A stretch of 64,000 nucleotides of DNA. Source: Alphaproteobacteria bacterium UBA1301. GTDB lineage: Bacteria > Pseudomonadota > Alphaproteobacteria > Micropepsales > Micropepsaceae. Shown piece by piece: positions 56,090-64,000 of the stretch. The first letter of the stretch is position 1. Every line of letters starts with the position of its first letter. The notes under the pieces were generated by a model, which did no database searches, was not told the origin of the DNA, and saw only the letters and a program-made list of their open reading frames with translations. Made by a program: the position numbers and the translations under genes. Location of the stretch: assembly GCA_002307725.1 (NCBI GenBank), contig DBUB01000012.1, positions 19,703 to 83,702 of the forward strand. Direction: 5' to 3'.

Positions 56090-56695
56090 TCAGCACTTGG
56101 CGGCGATGTCTTTGTCCTGGCGCTCGAAGCGCACGATCGGTGGCGTCACTGTCACGCCTTCGTAACTGACGGCCGGCACCATCACTTCGAAGTAATCGCC
56201 GCTGAAGCCGCTCATTTCGATCCGGCTCTGGAAGGCGAAGGTGTTGGTGTCGGTGGCGCCGGTGCCCTCGAAGTGATCGCCGACTTTCTCGGCGCCGCGG
56301 ATGGTCTGGGAAAATTCCTTGGGCGAATTGTCCGTGAACCAGTCGATGACGAAGTCGAAAGTGTGGTGTTCCTCCCAGCGAATGCGCACCCGGTTGGTCG
56401 AGAACGCCATCGGACGCGAGCGGTCGATCCACCACTGGTTCATGGCACTGTTGGCCGCAAATTTGACGCCGGGGGCCTCGTAATTCTTGTCGATGATCAC
56501 GAAGATCGACGGGAACACCCCGGGCAGCACCTTAACGTCAACATAGACGAAGCGTTTGGCATCGGGCAGAAAGGCGCGGTACTCGACGCCGTCGTGCAGC
56601 AGCACGCATTTGGTGTCTGCCAGGCTCTGCTGGCAGCAGACCAGGAGCGAGAAAACCAGTGCAACACCAGTCGCTAACGCTTTCGTCAGGTTCAT
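56090..56695 (-). CDS. Exported protein of unknown function
   Basis: 201 residues with a hydrophobic N-terminus (LATGVALVFSLLVCCQQSLAD) that may be cleaved before ADT or serve as a lipobox at VCC. The mature part (CVLLHDGVEYRAFLPDAKRFVYVDVKVLPG, then WWIDRSRPMAFSTNRVRIRWEEHHTFDF) is strand-rich. I do not recognise a family. It ends six bases from the stop of the histone-like gene on the other strand. Confidence 0.6.
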   Translation of the reverse strand: MNLTKALATGVALVFSLLVCCQQSLADTKCVLLHDGVEYRAFLPDAKRFVYVDVKVLPGVFPSIFVIIDKNYEAPGVKFAANSAMNQWWIDRSRPMAFSTNRVRIRWEEHHTFDFVIDWFTDNSPKEFSQTIRGAEKVGDHFEGTGATDTNTFAFQSRIEMSGFSGDYFEVMVPAVSYEGVTVTPPIVRFERQDKDIAAKC

Positions 56696-56838
56696 TAAAG
56701 CCCCCAAGCCTCTGATAAGAGTAACACAATTGTATCGCGGCGATAGCCTGGGGGGCTGCGCCGATTCGAATCCGGTTAATAGCTGGAATTTTGGCAGGCG
56801 GACCGTATAGTCCCGGCCTTTCCTGAAGGGTAGCTGTC

Positions 56839-58071
<1,233 letters not shown>

Positions 58072-58078
58072 CAAAATC

Positions 58079-58123
58079 TGTCATCCCCTTCAGCCGCGGC
58101 GCGGCTTTCGGCCGGGGATAACA
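58079..58123. repeat. REP-like hairpin, TGTCATCCCC family
   Basis: TGTCATCCCC (58079-58088) and GGGGATAACA (58114-58123) form the outer stem with one mismatch, enclosing a GC-rich inner palindrome AGCCGCGGCGCGGCT. It immediately follows the argG stop codon and could also assist termination. The outer word is shared with the elements near 24.7 and 55.6 kb. Confidence 0.6.
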
Positions 58124-58136
58124 AAGTGGTTTGAAA

Positions 58137-58958
58137 ATGTCTTCCAACCAAAAACAGCACGACTACTGGAATGGCGAGATCGCCACCAACTGGGTGGCGC
58201 GTCTTGCGCATTTCGAACGTGGCTTTACCGGCATCAACGAAGCCTTGATGGCGTTTGCGCGTCTTGAGTCCGGTATGGCGGTGCTTGATGCTGGGTGCGG
58301 TGCCGGGACCACGACCGAAGAAATCGCAACCGCCGTCGCGCCTGGCCGCGTTGTTGGCCTCGATATTTCGAAACCGCTGATCGAAGCCGCGCGGGCGCGC
58401 TCCTCAGGCGCCACCACGTTCATCGAAGCTGACGCCAGCGATTATCCCTTCACGCCGGAGTTCGATCTCATCTTCTCGCGTCTGGGATTGATGTTCTTCG
58501 TCGATCCGGTGAAGAGTTTTGCCAACCTCCGCCGCGCCCTCAAACCCGGCGGGCGGCTGGCGTTCCTGTGTTGGTGCCCGCAGGCCGAGATTTGCTATTT
58601 GTGGGAGCCGTATCAGGCCGCGCGCGATTTGCTTCCCGCCCTCGATCCGACGCCGGACAATGAGCCGGGGCCGTTCGGGCTTGCCGACCGCGCCCGCACC
58701 GCATGCCTGCTGCAAGAGGCCGGCTGGCACGACATCCGCATCGCCCGCGCCACACCGTCGTCGCTACTCGGCGCCACGCCTAAAGAAGCAGCCGAGCAGG
58801 TGATGAACATGGGCCCGTTGGCACGGCTGTTGCGCCAGGCCGATGCTGCGCTCAAGGCGAAAGTGCTCGAACGCATCACGCCGGTTCTGGCCCAATGGGC
58901 GACCCCCGCCGGTGTTGCTCCGCCTGCCGCCTGCTGGCTGGTGGAGGCGTTCGCGTAA
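58137..58958 (+). CDS. Class I SAM-dependent methyltransferase
   Basis: 273 residues, with motif I VLDAGCGAGTTTEEIA near residue 50, the following acidic strand VVGLDISKPLI, and the D-L-IFSRLGLMFFVDPVKSFANLRRALKPGGRLAFLCW region. The family is UbiE/Methyltransf_25-like. Its substrate is unknown. It follows argG after a REP-like hairpin, so co-transcription is uncertain. Confidence 0.85.
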   Translation: MSSNQKQHDYWNGEIATNWVARLAHFERGFTGINEALMAFARLESGMAVLDAGCGAGTTTEEIATAVAPGRVVGLDISKPLIEAARARSSGATTFIEADASDYPFTPEFDLIFSRLGLMFFVDPVKSFANLRRALKPGGRLAFLCWCPQAEICYLWEPYQAARDLLPALDPTPDNEPGPFGLADRARTACLLQEAGWHDIRIARATPSSLLGATPKEAAEQVMNMGPLARLLRQADAALKAKVLERITPVLAQWATPAGVAPPAACWLVEAFA

Positions 58959-59119
58959 AGGGGCCGGTTTCGTCTCCTTCTCGCCTTGCCGGGTGCGGCA
59001 ACTGTAACGGACTGTTCCACGGCGTCATCGCAGGATGAGCGTTTTTCAATACCTCGCGAATATTCGCGCACTTGTCAGGCGGCCCTCGATCGGGAATGTT
59101 TCATTAAGTGGAGAGGGCA

Positions 59120-60445
59120 ATGCCGAAGCTTCTTATCATTCAAGCGGCGACCTATCGTGCCGAGGACGATCGCCGCCCGATGCGCATCAAGAAGCGCCGG
59201 TTGGTGGGGGTCGTTATGCCGTATCTGGCGGCTCTGGCGCCGCAGGATTGGCAGATCACGCTGCACGACGACGCTATCTCCGAGCCGCCGTATGACGAGC
59301 ATTTCGATGTTGTCGCGATCACCTGCCGTACCGTGAGCGCGTTTCGCGCCTACGAGATGGCGGCGAAGTTCCGCGAGCGCGGCGCCAAGGTTCTGCTGGG
59401 CGGGCCGCATGCCACCTTCTACACCGCCGAAATGGCGGAGCATTGCGACGGCCTCTGCGTCGGCGAGGGCGAAGAGGTCTTCCCGCAAATGCTGGAAGAC
59501 GCCGCGGCCGGGCGCCTGAAGCCGATCTACCGGCGCGACACGCCTGCCGACCTTCGCGGCCTACCCAAGCCGCGGTGGGATCTGCTCGATATGAAGAATT
59601 ACGTGTTCTACCGGCCCTTCGTGATCCAGCAGTCGCGCGGTTGTCCGTACACGTGCGATTTCTGCGCCGAGCGCCGGCTGAACGGCGATTACGGCTATCG
59701 CGACCGCCCCGCCGACGAGGTTGTGGAAGACATCAAGCTCTGTGGCGGCAAGCACATCTTCTTCGCCGCCAGCCAGTTCGTCGGCCACAAAGGCCGCACC
59801 ATGGAGCTGATGGAAAAGCTGGTGCCGCTGAAGATCCACTGGTCGGCGCTGTTCTCGCCGCGTTTCGGGCTGGACGAAAAATTTCTCGACCTCGCCAAGA
59901 AAAGCGGATTGTTGCACGTCAACATGGGTATCGAAAGCATCTCCCAGGGCACCCTCAAGACGATGCACAAGGACGTCAACCATGTCGATACCTACCGCGA
60001 CATGATCCGCAACCTCAACAAACGCAACATCTCCTATTCGTTCAATTTCGTGATCGGTGCTGACGAGGATACGCCCGACGTGTTCGACGAGACGTTGAAG
60101 TTCCTCACCGAGATGAAAGTTCCCGCGGCCTATTTCAACGTCATGGTGCCGATGCGCGGCACGCCGCTCTATGATCGCGCCAAGCAGGACGGACGTATCA
60201 TCGACGAGGAGAACATGGACCGCTGGGCCGGCGTGAAATGCTACATGCAACCCAAGCAGATGACGCCCGAGGAACTGACCGCCGGCGTCAAGCAGATGCA
60301 GAAGAAGTTCTACGCGCTGCCCAAACTGCTCGGCCGCCTGCGCTTCCCGCCGCGCACCTATGCCGATTTCGCGAGCTGGGAAGTCTGCCTGTCGCAACGT
60401 GCCGTCGCCGATAGCGACATCATGAATGAATTTTCGGAATTTTAG
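59120..60445 (+). CDS. B12-binding-domain radical SAM protein
   Basis: 441 residues from ATG 59120 after GGAGAGG. The N-terminal domain (MPYLAALAPQDWQITLHDDAISEPPYDEHFDVVAITCRTV and VLLGGPHATFY) is the Rossmann-like cobalamin-binding type, here without a clear DxHxxG. The radical SAM cluster motif CPYTCDFC occurs at about residue 180, and the TIM-barrel segments GIESISQGTLKTMHKDVN and FNFVIGADED follow. Members methylate unactivated carbon in lipids, antibiotics or pigments; the specific substrate cannot be told. Confidence 0.9.
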   Translation: MPKLLIIQAATYRAEDDRRPMRIKKRRLVGVVMPYLAALAPQDWQITLHDDAISEPPYDEHFDVVAITCRTVSAFRAYEMAAKFRERGAKVLLGGPHATFYTAEMAEHCDGLCVGEGEEVFPQMLEDAAAGRLKPIYRRDTPADLRGLPKPRWDLLDMKNYVFYRPFVIQQSRGCPYTCDFCAERRLNGDYGYRDRPADEVVEDIKLCGGKHIFFAASQFVGHKGRTMELMEKLVPLKIHWSALFSPRFGLDEKFLDLAKKSGLLHVNMGIESISQGTLKTMHKDVNHVDTYRDMIRNLNKRNISYSFNFVIGADEDTPDVFDETLKFLTEMKVPAAYFNVMVPMRGTPLYDRAKQDGRIIDEENMDRWAGVKCYMQPKQMTPEELTAGVKQMQKKFYALPKLLGRLRFPPRTYADFASWEVCLSQRAVADSDIMNEFSEF

Positions 60446-60491
60446 AACACTTCGCTGTGCCTCTTGCGGACGGCGCCCGTGTGTGCGACAC

Positions 60492-60511
60492 TTGTCGTAT
60501 GTAATCGACAA
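60492..60511 (+). promoter_or_regulatory. Dyad TTGTCG-N8-CGACAA, likely BlaI-type operator
   Basis: An inverted repeat of six bases per arm around eight bases lies 19 bases before the start of the BlaI-type regulator gene. BlaI/MecI repressors bind dyads overlapping their own promoter, which makes this the likely autoregulatory site. No other dyad occurs in the gap. Confidence 0.55.
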
Positions 60512-60529
60512 TTGACGCACGGCAGGCTC

Positions 60530-60919
60530 ATGACCGCTCCCCGCCCTAACGATTCCGAATTGAAGCTGTTGCGCACTCTCTGGCTTGCTCCGCGCCTCAG
60601 CGCGCGGGAACTGCACGACGCCACCGCGCCCGCTACCCAATGGGGCTATTCGACCACCCGCAAGGTCCTCGACCGCATGGAGGAAAAGGGACTGGTCACG
60701 GTGAAAATCGTGCACGGTCTTAAGACCTACGCCGCCGCGCAGCCTAAGCTGAAGATGCTAGCGCTTCTGATCAAGGATTTTTCGCGCAACGTCTTGGATG
60801 CAAGCGCGCCGCTTCCGGTTGCTGCCTTTGCGCACAGCAAACTCATCTCGCCGGACGAGATCGAGAAGTTGGAGAGGCTTATCGGTGAACTTGAGCGCGA
60901 GGGCAGCAACAATGCCTGA
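60530..60919 (+). CDS. BlaI/MecI/CopY-family transcriptional repressor
   Basis: 129 residues from ATG 60530. The N-terminal winged helix (NDSELKLLRTLWLAPRLSARELHD, then GYSTTRKVLDRMEEKGLVTVKIVHG) is that of the penicillinase repressor family, followed by a C-terminal dimerisation and cleavage region. In the classical system the repressor is cut after BlaR1 is activated. It overlaps the next gene, an M56 protease protein, by eight bases. Confidence 0.87.
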   Translation: MTAPRPNDSELKLLRTLWLAPRLSARELHDATAPATQWGYSTTRKVLDRMEEKGLVTVKIVHGLKTYAAAQPKLKMLALLIKDFSRNVLDASAPLPVAAFAHSKLISPDEIEKLERLIGELEREGSNNA

Positions 60920-62249
60920 CGGTTTTGCGCTAGCCGCCGCGGTGATGGCCCTTGGGCTGGTTCCGTTTTTGTGGAGCGGTTTGATCGCGCTCGCGCATCG
61001 CGGCCACCCAGGCGGTTACCGGGCCGAAACCGGCGTTTTGGCGATCATGCTTATTCCGGCTTTCGTGGCGATCGCGCTGCTGGCGTGGTGCGGATTGGTG
61101 GCGGTTCCGCAAGCCGCTGTCGCCGTAACGGTGCGGTTCGAGCCCTTGCTGCTACCGGCAGTACCCGCAACGTCACCGGTTCCCGTTGATGGCTTGCGCA
61201 TCGCAGTGCTCGCGCTTGCGGCTGCCTACCTGTTTGGTGCGGGCTGGCATGTATGGGCTCTGCTCGCCGCGCAACGGCGTTATGGCCAGTTGGCGGCTAG
61301 TGCCGTTCCGCATCCGGATATGCATGGCGTGCTTGTCACTGGCATGGAGATACCGGCGTTTGCCGACTGGCAGAGGCGGATTGTCGTGTCGCAGCGAATT
61401 GCGGCAGTGCTGGAGCCGCACGAGTTGGCGCTAATCGTTGCCCATGAACGGGCGCACGTCGGACGCGGTGATCCTCTCCACTATGCCGTTCTGGCGTGGA
61501 TCGACGCCGTGTTCTGGTTCAATCCGTTTGTGCGGGCACAGACCCGTAAGTGCCGTCTGGCGGCGGAGGTGGCGTGCGATGCCGCCGTCGTCGCAGCGGC
61601 CCCGAGCATGCGCAAGACTTATGCAGCCACCATCGTGGCGGTCTTGCGGCATGCCGCCGGAGATGCACTGGCATGCACTCCGGCGGCCATCTCACCCCGA
61701 AACCTTGGAGATCACGGCATGAGAATTAGAGAGATTATGACCCCGTCGCCGCACTGCGGCAAGCGCGTGCGCGCCGCCTTTGTGGTTGCGGCTGTTCTGG
61801 CGGTTCCTGCGGGCGCGCTGCAACTGGCCTATGCCGAAGCTGCCTCTGGAGATGCGCCGTTCGCGGTGTTGCCCTTGCACGGACGGATATCGGCCAGTTA
61901 CGGCGAAATGCGCGATCCGTTTACCGGCAAGGTGCGCTTCCACAACGGTGTCGACATCGTGGGAAAGCTGGGGGCGGATATCGTCGCCCCGGCTGCGGGC
62001 CGCGCCGTACATGTGCTGCATAACGACGGCGTTTACGGCAACGTTCTCGAGATTGAACACGATAACGGGCTGGTCACGCGCTACAGCCATCTGCAGAACA
62101 TCGAGGTCGCGGAGGGCGAACGCATCATGGCGGGTCAGCTCATCGCGCGCGTGGGCTCGACGGGCCGTTCGACCGGGCCGCATCTCGATTTGCAGGTTCT
62201 GCAGGGCGGCAAGCCGATCAATCCCGCCGAAGTGTTCAATCTGAAATAA
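60912..62249 (+). CDS. Membrane protein combining M56 (BlaR1-like) and M23 peptidase domains
   Basis: 445 residues. The N-terminal part has four or so membrane helices and the zinc motif VAHERAHVGRGDP (about residue 177), followed by ADVACD-like EVACDAAVV, as in M56/BlaR1 peptidases. A further membrane helix (FVVAAVLAVPAGALQLAYAEA) leads to a periplasmic M23/LytM-type domain, with HNGVDIVGK (zinc His and Asp) and YSHLQNIEV. The final M23 motif normally reads HLH but here it is GPHLDLQV, so one zinc histidine is Asp. In place of the penicillin-binding sensor of BlaR1 it has a peptidoglycan-hydrolase-like module. It is co-translated with a BlaI-type repressor. Confidence 0.86.
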   Translation: MPDGFALAAAVMALGLVPFLWSGLIALAHRGHPGGYRAETGVLAIMLIPAFVAIALLAWCGLVAVPQAAVAVTVRFEPLLLPAVPATSPVPVDGLRIAVLALAAAYLFGAGWHVWALLAAQRRYGQLAASAVPHPDMHGVLVTGMEIPAFADWQRRIVVSQRIAAVLEPHELALIVAHERAHVGRGDPLHYAVLAWIDAVFWFNPFVRAQTRKCRLAAEVACDAAVVAAAPSMRKTYAATIVAVLRHAAGDALACTPAAISPRNLGDHGMRIREIMTPSPHCGKRVRAAFVVAAVLAVPAGALQLAYAEAASGDAPFAVLPLHGRISASYGEMRDPFTGKVRFHNGVDIVGKLGADIVAPAAGRAVHVLHNDGVYGNVLEIEHDNGLVTRYSHLQNIEVAEGERIMAGQLIARVGSTGRSTGPHLDLQVLQGGKPINPAEVFNLK

Positions 62250-62307
62250 AATTGACCGTGCGACGGTCGCATGCCGTTCCGGGCGCACGATTGCGTCCGG
62301 GACGGTT

Positions 62308-63240
62308 TCAGGGTCGCTCCCGCTTAAGAAATATCGCCGTTTCGCGCAGCGCTTGGCTATAGCGATTGACCAGCGCGTGACCGCCGCTGGAATAGATCAC
62401 CACGGTTCCATCAGGTACCGCGGCAGCCACTTCGCGGGCGCGTCCGGCGGTTTCGAAGGCGTCGTCCTCGGTACTGATCGCCAGCACCGGGCAGGCGACG
62501 TCCGCCAGCGCACAAGCGCTGTCGGGTGAGCATTGAGCGATGTCGATGCGGATGCCGTCCAGGCGCGCATGGGCGGGCAGGCTGTCGAACAGGATGCTCC
62601 GTATGCGGCGCTTTTCTTTAGGGCTGGCGCGGCGCACCACGCGCGCGGGCGTACCGACCATCATCCCGCGCAAGGCGGGGAAGACGTCCGACAGGCGCAC
62701 GGCTGCCCAGCCAAGGAAATCGCAAGCGAACAGGCGGGTCAGCACGCCGCCCAGAATGCGTACCTTGCGCGGCAGGTCGGTCGCCGGAACCAGCAGCACC
62801 ACCGCGGAACAACGCTTGGGATAACGCACCGCGAAATGCAGCGCCGGCCAGGCGCCCGCGGAAATGCCGATCACGGCGCAGCGTTCGACGCCGAGCCGGT
62901 CGAGCAATTCGGCATAGGCATCGGCCTGCGCGGCGGCGCTGTAGTCGGCCGGCAACGCGGTGCGCAAATAGCCGAAGCGCGAGGGCGCGATCAGGCGGAA
63001 CCCTTCGTCCGTCAGCGCTGCGGTCATGTCGAGACCTTGGTCGTAGCCGCCGCCGGTGCCATGCAGCACCAGCACCGGCTTGCCGTCGCCGAGTTCGGCG
63101 AAATCGATCGGCCCGAACGAGGTGGTCGCAACCGTCCCCATCCGCTTCAGCCGCGCCTTGGTGCGCTTCATGTCGTGGCGATAAAGCAGCGCGGTGGCGA
63201 GCCCCGCGACGAAACTGGTGAGAATGAGAAAGCGGCGCAT
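62308..63240 (-). CDS. Alpha/beta hydrolase, membrane-anchored
   Basis: 310 residues. One N-terminal helix (RRFLILTSFVAGLATALLY) probably anchors the protein. The hydrolase domain has the oxyanion segment LVLHGTGGGYDQGLD, the nucleophile elbow GISAGAWPA and a later DDAFETAG and SSGGHAL, giving a Ser-Asp-His triad. The substrate is unknown. The ATG at 63240 (MRRFLI) is the best start; a much longer open extension upstream is not coding-like. Confidence 0.87.
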   Translation of the reverse strand: MRRFLILTSFVAGLATALLYRHDMKRTKARLKRMGTVATTSFGPIDFAELGDGKPVLVLHGTGGGYDQGLDMTAALTDEGFRLIAPSRFGYLRTALPADYSAAAQADAYAELLDRLGVERCAVIGISAGAWPALHFAVRYPKRCSAVVLLVPATDLPRKVRILGGVLTRLFACDFLGWAAVRLSDVFPALRGMMVGTPARVVRRASPKEKRRIRSILFDSLPAHARLDGIRIDIAQCSPDSACALADVACPVLAISTEDDAFETAGRAREVAAAVPDGTVVIYSSGGHALVNRYSQALRETAIFLKRERP

Positions 63241-63311
63241 GGATTGCTCCCGGAATTTGAATCCACATTCTAGCGAAGCGTGCGTATCAGCGTCGAGCCT
63301 GTTCTTGACAA

Positions 63312-63426
63312 ATGGTAACGTATATGGTACCAATCGCACAGCTTGAATATCTGGACGAGATGGGCCGCAGTCCGTTTGGCATATGGCGGGCGAAATTGGA
63401 TGCCACAGCCCGCGCGAAGGTAACAC
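63312..63426 (+). pseudogene. RelE/HigB-type toxin, N-terminal remnant
   Basis: After ATG 63312 or 63324, the translation IAQLEYLDEMGRSPFGIWRAKLDATARAKVT is recognisable as the first third of a RelE/HigB-family toxin (pattern GrSPF-W--LDa-ARAKVT). In complete toxins the sequence continues for about 60 more residues with RLE-GN and the GPGYRVYF core. Here it stops being homologous after KVT and the antitoxin start codon follows directly. A deletion has probably joined the toxin front half to the antitoxin gene. Confidence 0.75.
63314..63331 (+). promoter_or_regulatory. Near-palindromic operator of the toxin-antitoxin locus
   Basis: GGTAACGTATATGGTACC is an 18-base near-palindrome (two mismatched pairs) just after TTGACA at 63305, which could serve as a -35 box. 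Antitoxins of this class repress their own operon by binding such sites. It overlaps the toxin start codon. Confidence 0.5.
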
Positions 63427-63744
63427 ATGCCTCTCACGAGAGATTTCAAAGAAACGATCCTAAAGGATATGCGGGAACGCAAAGGCTTTCGCGAAGCCAT
63501 GCTGCGCGAGGGGATCGATGCGTTGATGGCGGGCGAGGTGGACCTCGGCAAGGACGTCCTGCGCGACTACATCAACGCCACCATCGGTTTCGAAAAACTC
63601 GGCCGCAAAGTCGGCGTTCCGGCGAAAAGCCTGATGCGCATGTTCGGCCCCAACGGCAATCCGCAAGCCAAGAATCTCTTCGCCGTGCTCGCGGCATTGC
63701 AGAAGGACGCCGGGATCGAACTACAGGTGATAGCGGCGAAGTGA
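63427..63744 (+). CDS. Antitoxin of HigA / addiction-module antidote type
   Basis: 105 residues from ATG 63427 with GAAGG as ribosome site. The C-terminal half (GFEKLGRKVGVPAKSLMRMFGPNGNPQAKNLFAVLAALQ) is a helix-turn-helix of the type found in addiction module antidote proteins, and the N-terminal DFKETILKDMRERKGFREAMLREGIDALMAGEVDLGKDVLRDYI is the usual leading helix region. The gene looks intact while its toxin is truncated. It could still act as an orphan regulator or as an anti-toxin toward a related toxin elsewhere. Confidence 0.85.
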   Translation: MPLTRDFKETILKDMRERKGFREAMLREGIDALMAGEVDLGKDVLRDYINATIGFEKLGRKVGVPAKSLMRMFGPNGNPQAKNLFAVLAALQKDAGIELQVIAAK

Positions 63745-63750
63745 TCAATC

Positions 63751-63980
63751 CCTCTCCCCTTGTGGGAGAGGAAGAAAAATCACGGAGTTAGCGGCGCGCC
63801 GTATTGGTGTTCGAGGTGGCACAAATGGCGCGACGGTAACTCCGATGATTTTTCAGGTGAGGGGGTAGTGCCGCGAATTTCCCCTCACCCGCAAAATCTA
63901 GCACTTAGCGGCGAATGGTGCGGGCGTGATCGGTTTTGTGCGCCGCTAAGCGCAAGATTTTGCGCCCTCTCCCACAAGGC
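63751..63980. repeat. Nested multi-hairpin intergenic element
   Basis: Outer arms CCTTGTGGGAGAGG (about 63757-63770) and its inverted partner CCTCTCCCACAAGG (about 63966-63979) enclose three separate hairpins. They are AAAAATCACGGAGTTA/TAACTCCGATGATTTTT, GGTGAGGGG/CCCCTCACC, and CGCAAAATC with CTTAGCGGCG against CGCCGCTAAG with GATTTTGCG. No reading frame is supported. The arrangement is that of a miniature repeat element or a structured RNA, and its GC-rich arms resemble the element near 3.2 kb. Confidence 0.75.
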
Positions 63981-64000
63981 TACGGCATTCACACATCTCT

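Noticed and set aside
56755..56790. T-arm-like GATTCGAATC near argG
   Set aside because: No acceptor, D or anticodon stem could be fitted around it, so it is not a tRNA.

Overview
This 64 kb window is GC-rich, densely coded chromosome from an alphaproteobacterium. The main evidence is the block chvI-chvG-hprK-EIIA(Man)-ptsH with a short HprK of about 165 residues, an arrangement characteristic of that class. A large TonB-dependent receptor, an IalB-like secreted protein and two OPT-family transporters fit an aerobic, Gram-negative heterotroph. I cannot name the genus. No rRNA or tRNA gene, CRISPR array, prophage or intact insertion sequence was seen.

Layout. 1-3.2 kb: an M48 metalloprotease cut by the window edge, a gamma-glutamyltransferase-like lipoprotein that seems to lack the catalytic threonine, and an acetyltransferase. 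3.3-6.9 kb: the regulatory PTS genes with the ChvG/ChvI two-component system. 6.9-15.2 kb: a methyltransferase, tandem OPT transporters, a small membrane-protein/winged-helix regulator module with a paired palindromic operator, and a chemoreceptor. 15.4-24.5 kb: greA, carB (no carA nearby), a TAT-exported GH95-like glycosidase and tryptophanase. 24.7-29.4 kb: a four-gene operon for a Gld-type ABC system (ATPase, permease, GldG-like protein, DUF4340 protein). 29.5-43.2 kb: mostly housekeeping genes (Bax-inhibitor-like protein, murJ, thpR, a TonB receptor, acs, a creatininase-family protein) and thiC under a TPP riboswitch.

43.2-47.7 kb is the most accessory-looking part. It holds a DUF4145 gene of visibly lower GC, an orphan HicB-type antitoxin, and several small exported proteins of unknown function, two of them DUF6491-like paralogs. 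47.7-60.5 kb: asparaginase-like protein, an RNA methyltransferase, tandem FucP-type MFS transporters, an ABC exporter, an IalB-like protein, rlmN, a lysine-rich histone-like protein, argG, a methyltransferase and a B12-binding radical SAM enzyme. 60.5-64 kb: a BlaI-type repressor overlapping a membrane protein that joins an M56 (BlaR1-like) domain to an M23 domain, an alpha/beta hydrolase, and a toxin-antitoxin locus in which the toxin is cut to its N-terminus while the antitoxin is intact.

Between genes lie several families of palindromic REP-like repeats (about 3.2, 24.7, 54.3, 55.6, 58.1 and 63.75-64.0 kb). Convergent genes are packed extremely tightly, with three pairs sharing a four-base palindrome as both stop codons.

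The strongest leads for new biology are the BlaI/M56-M23 module with an altered M23 metal site, the nucleophile-less GGT lipoprotein, the AAGTACTT-controlled membrane-protein/regulator pair, and the multi-hairpin repeat at the right edge. None of these is proven novel from sequence alone.
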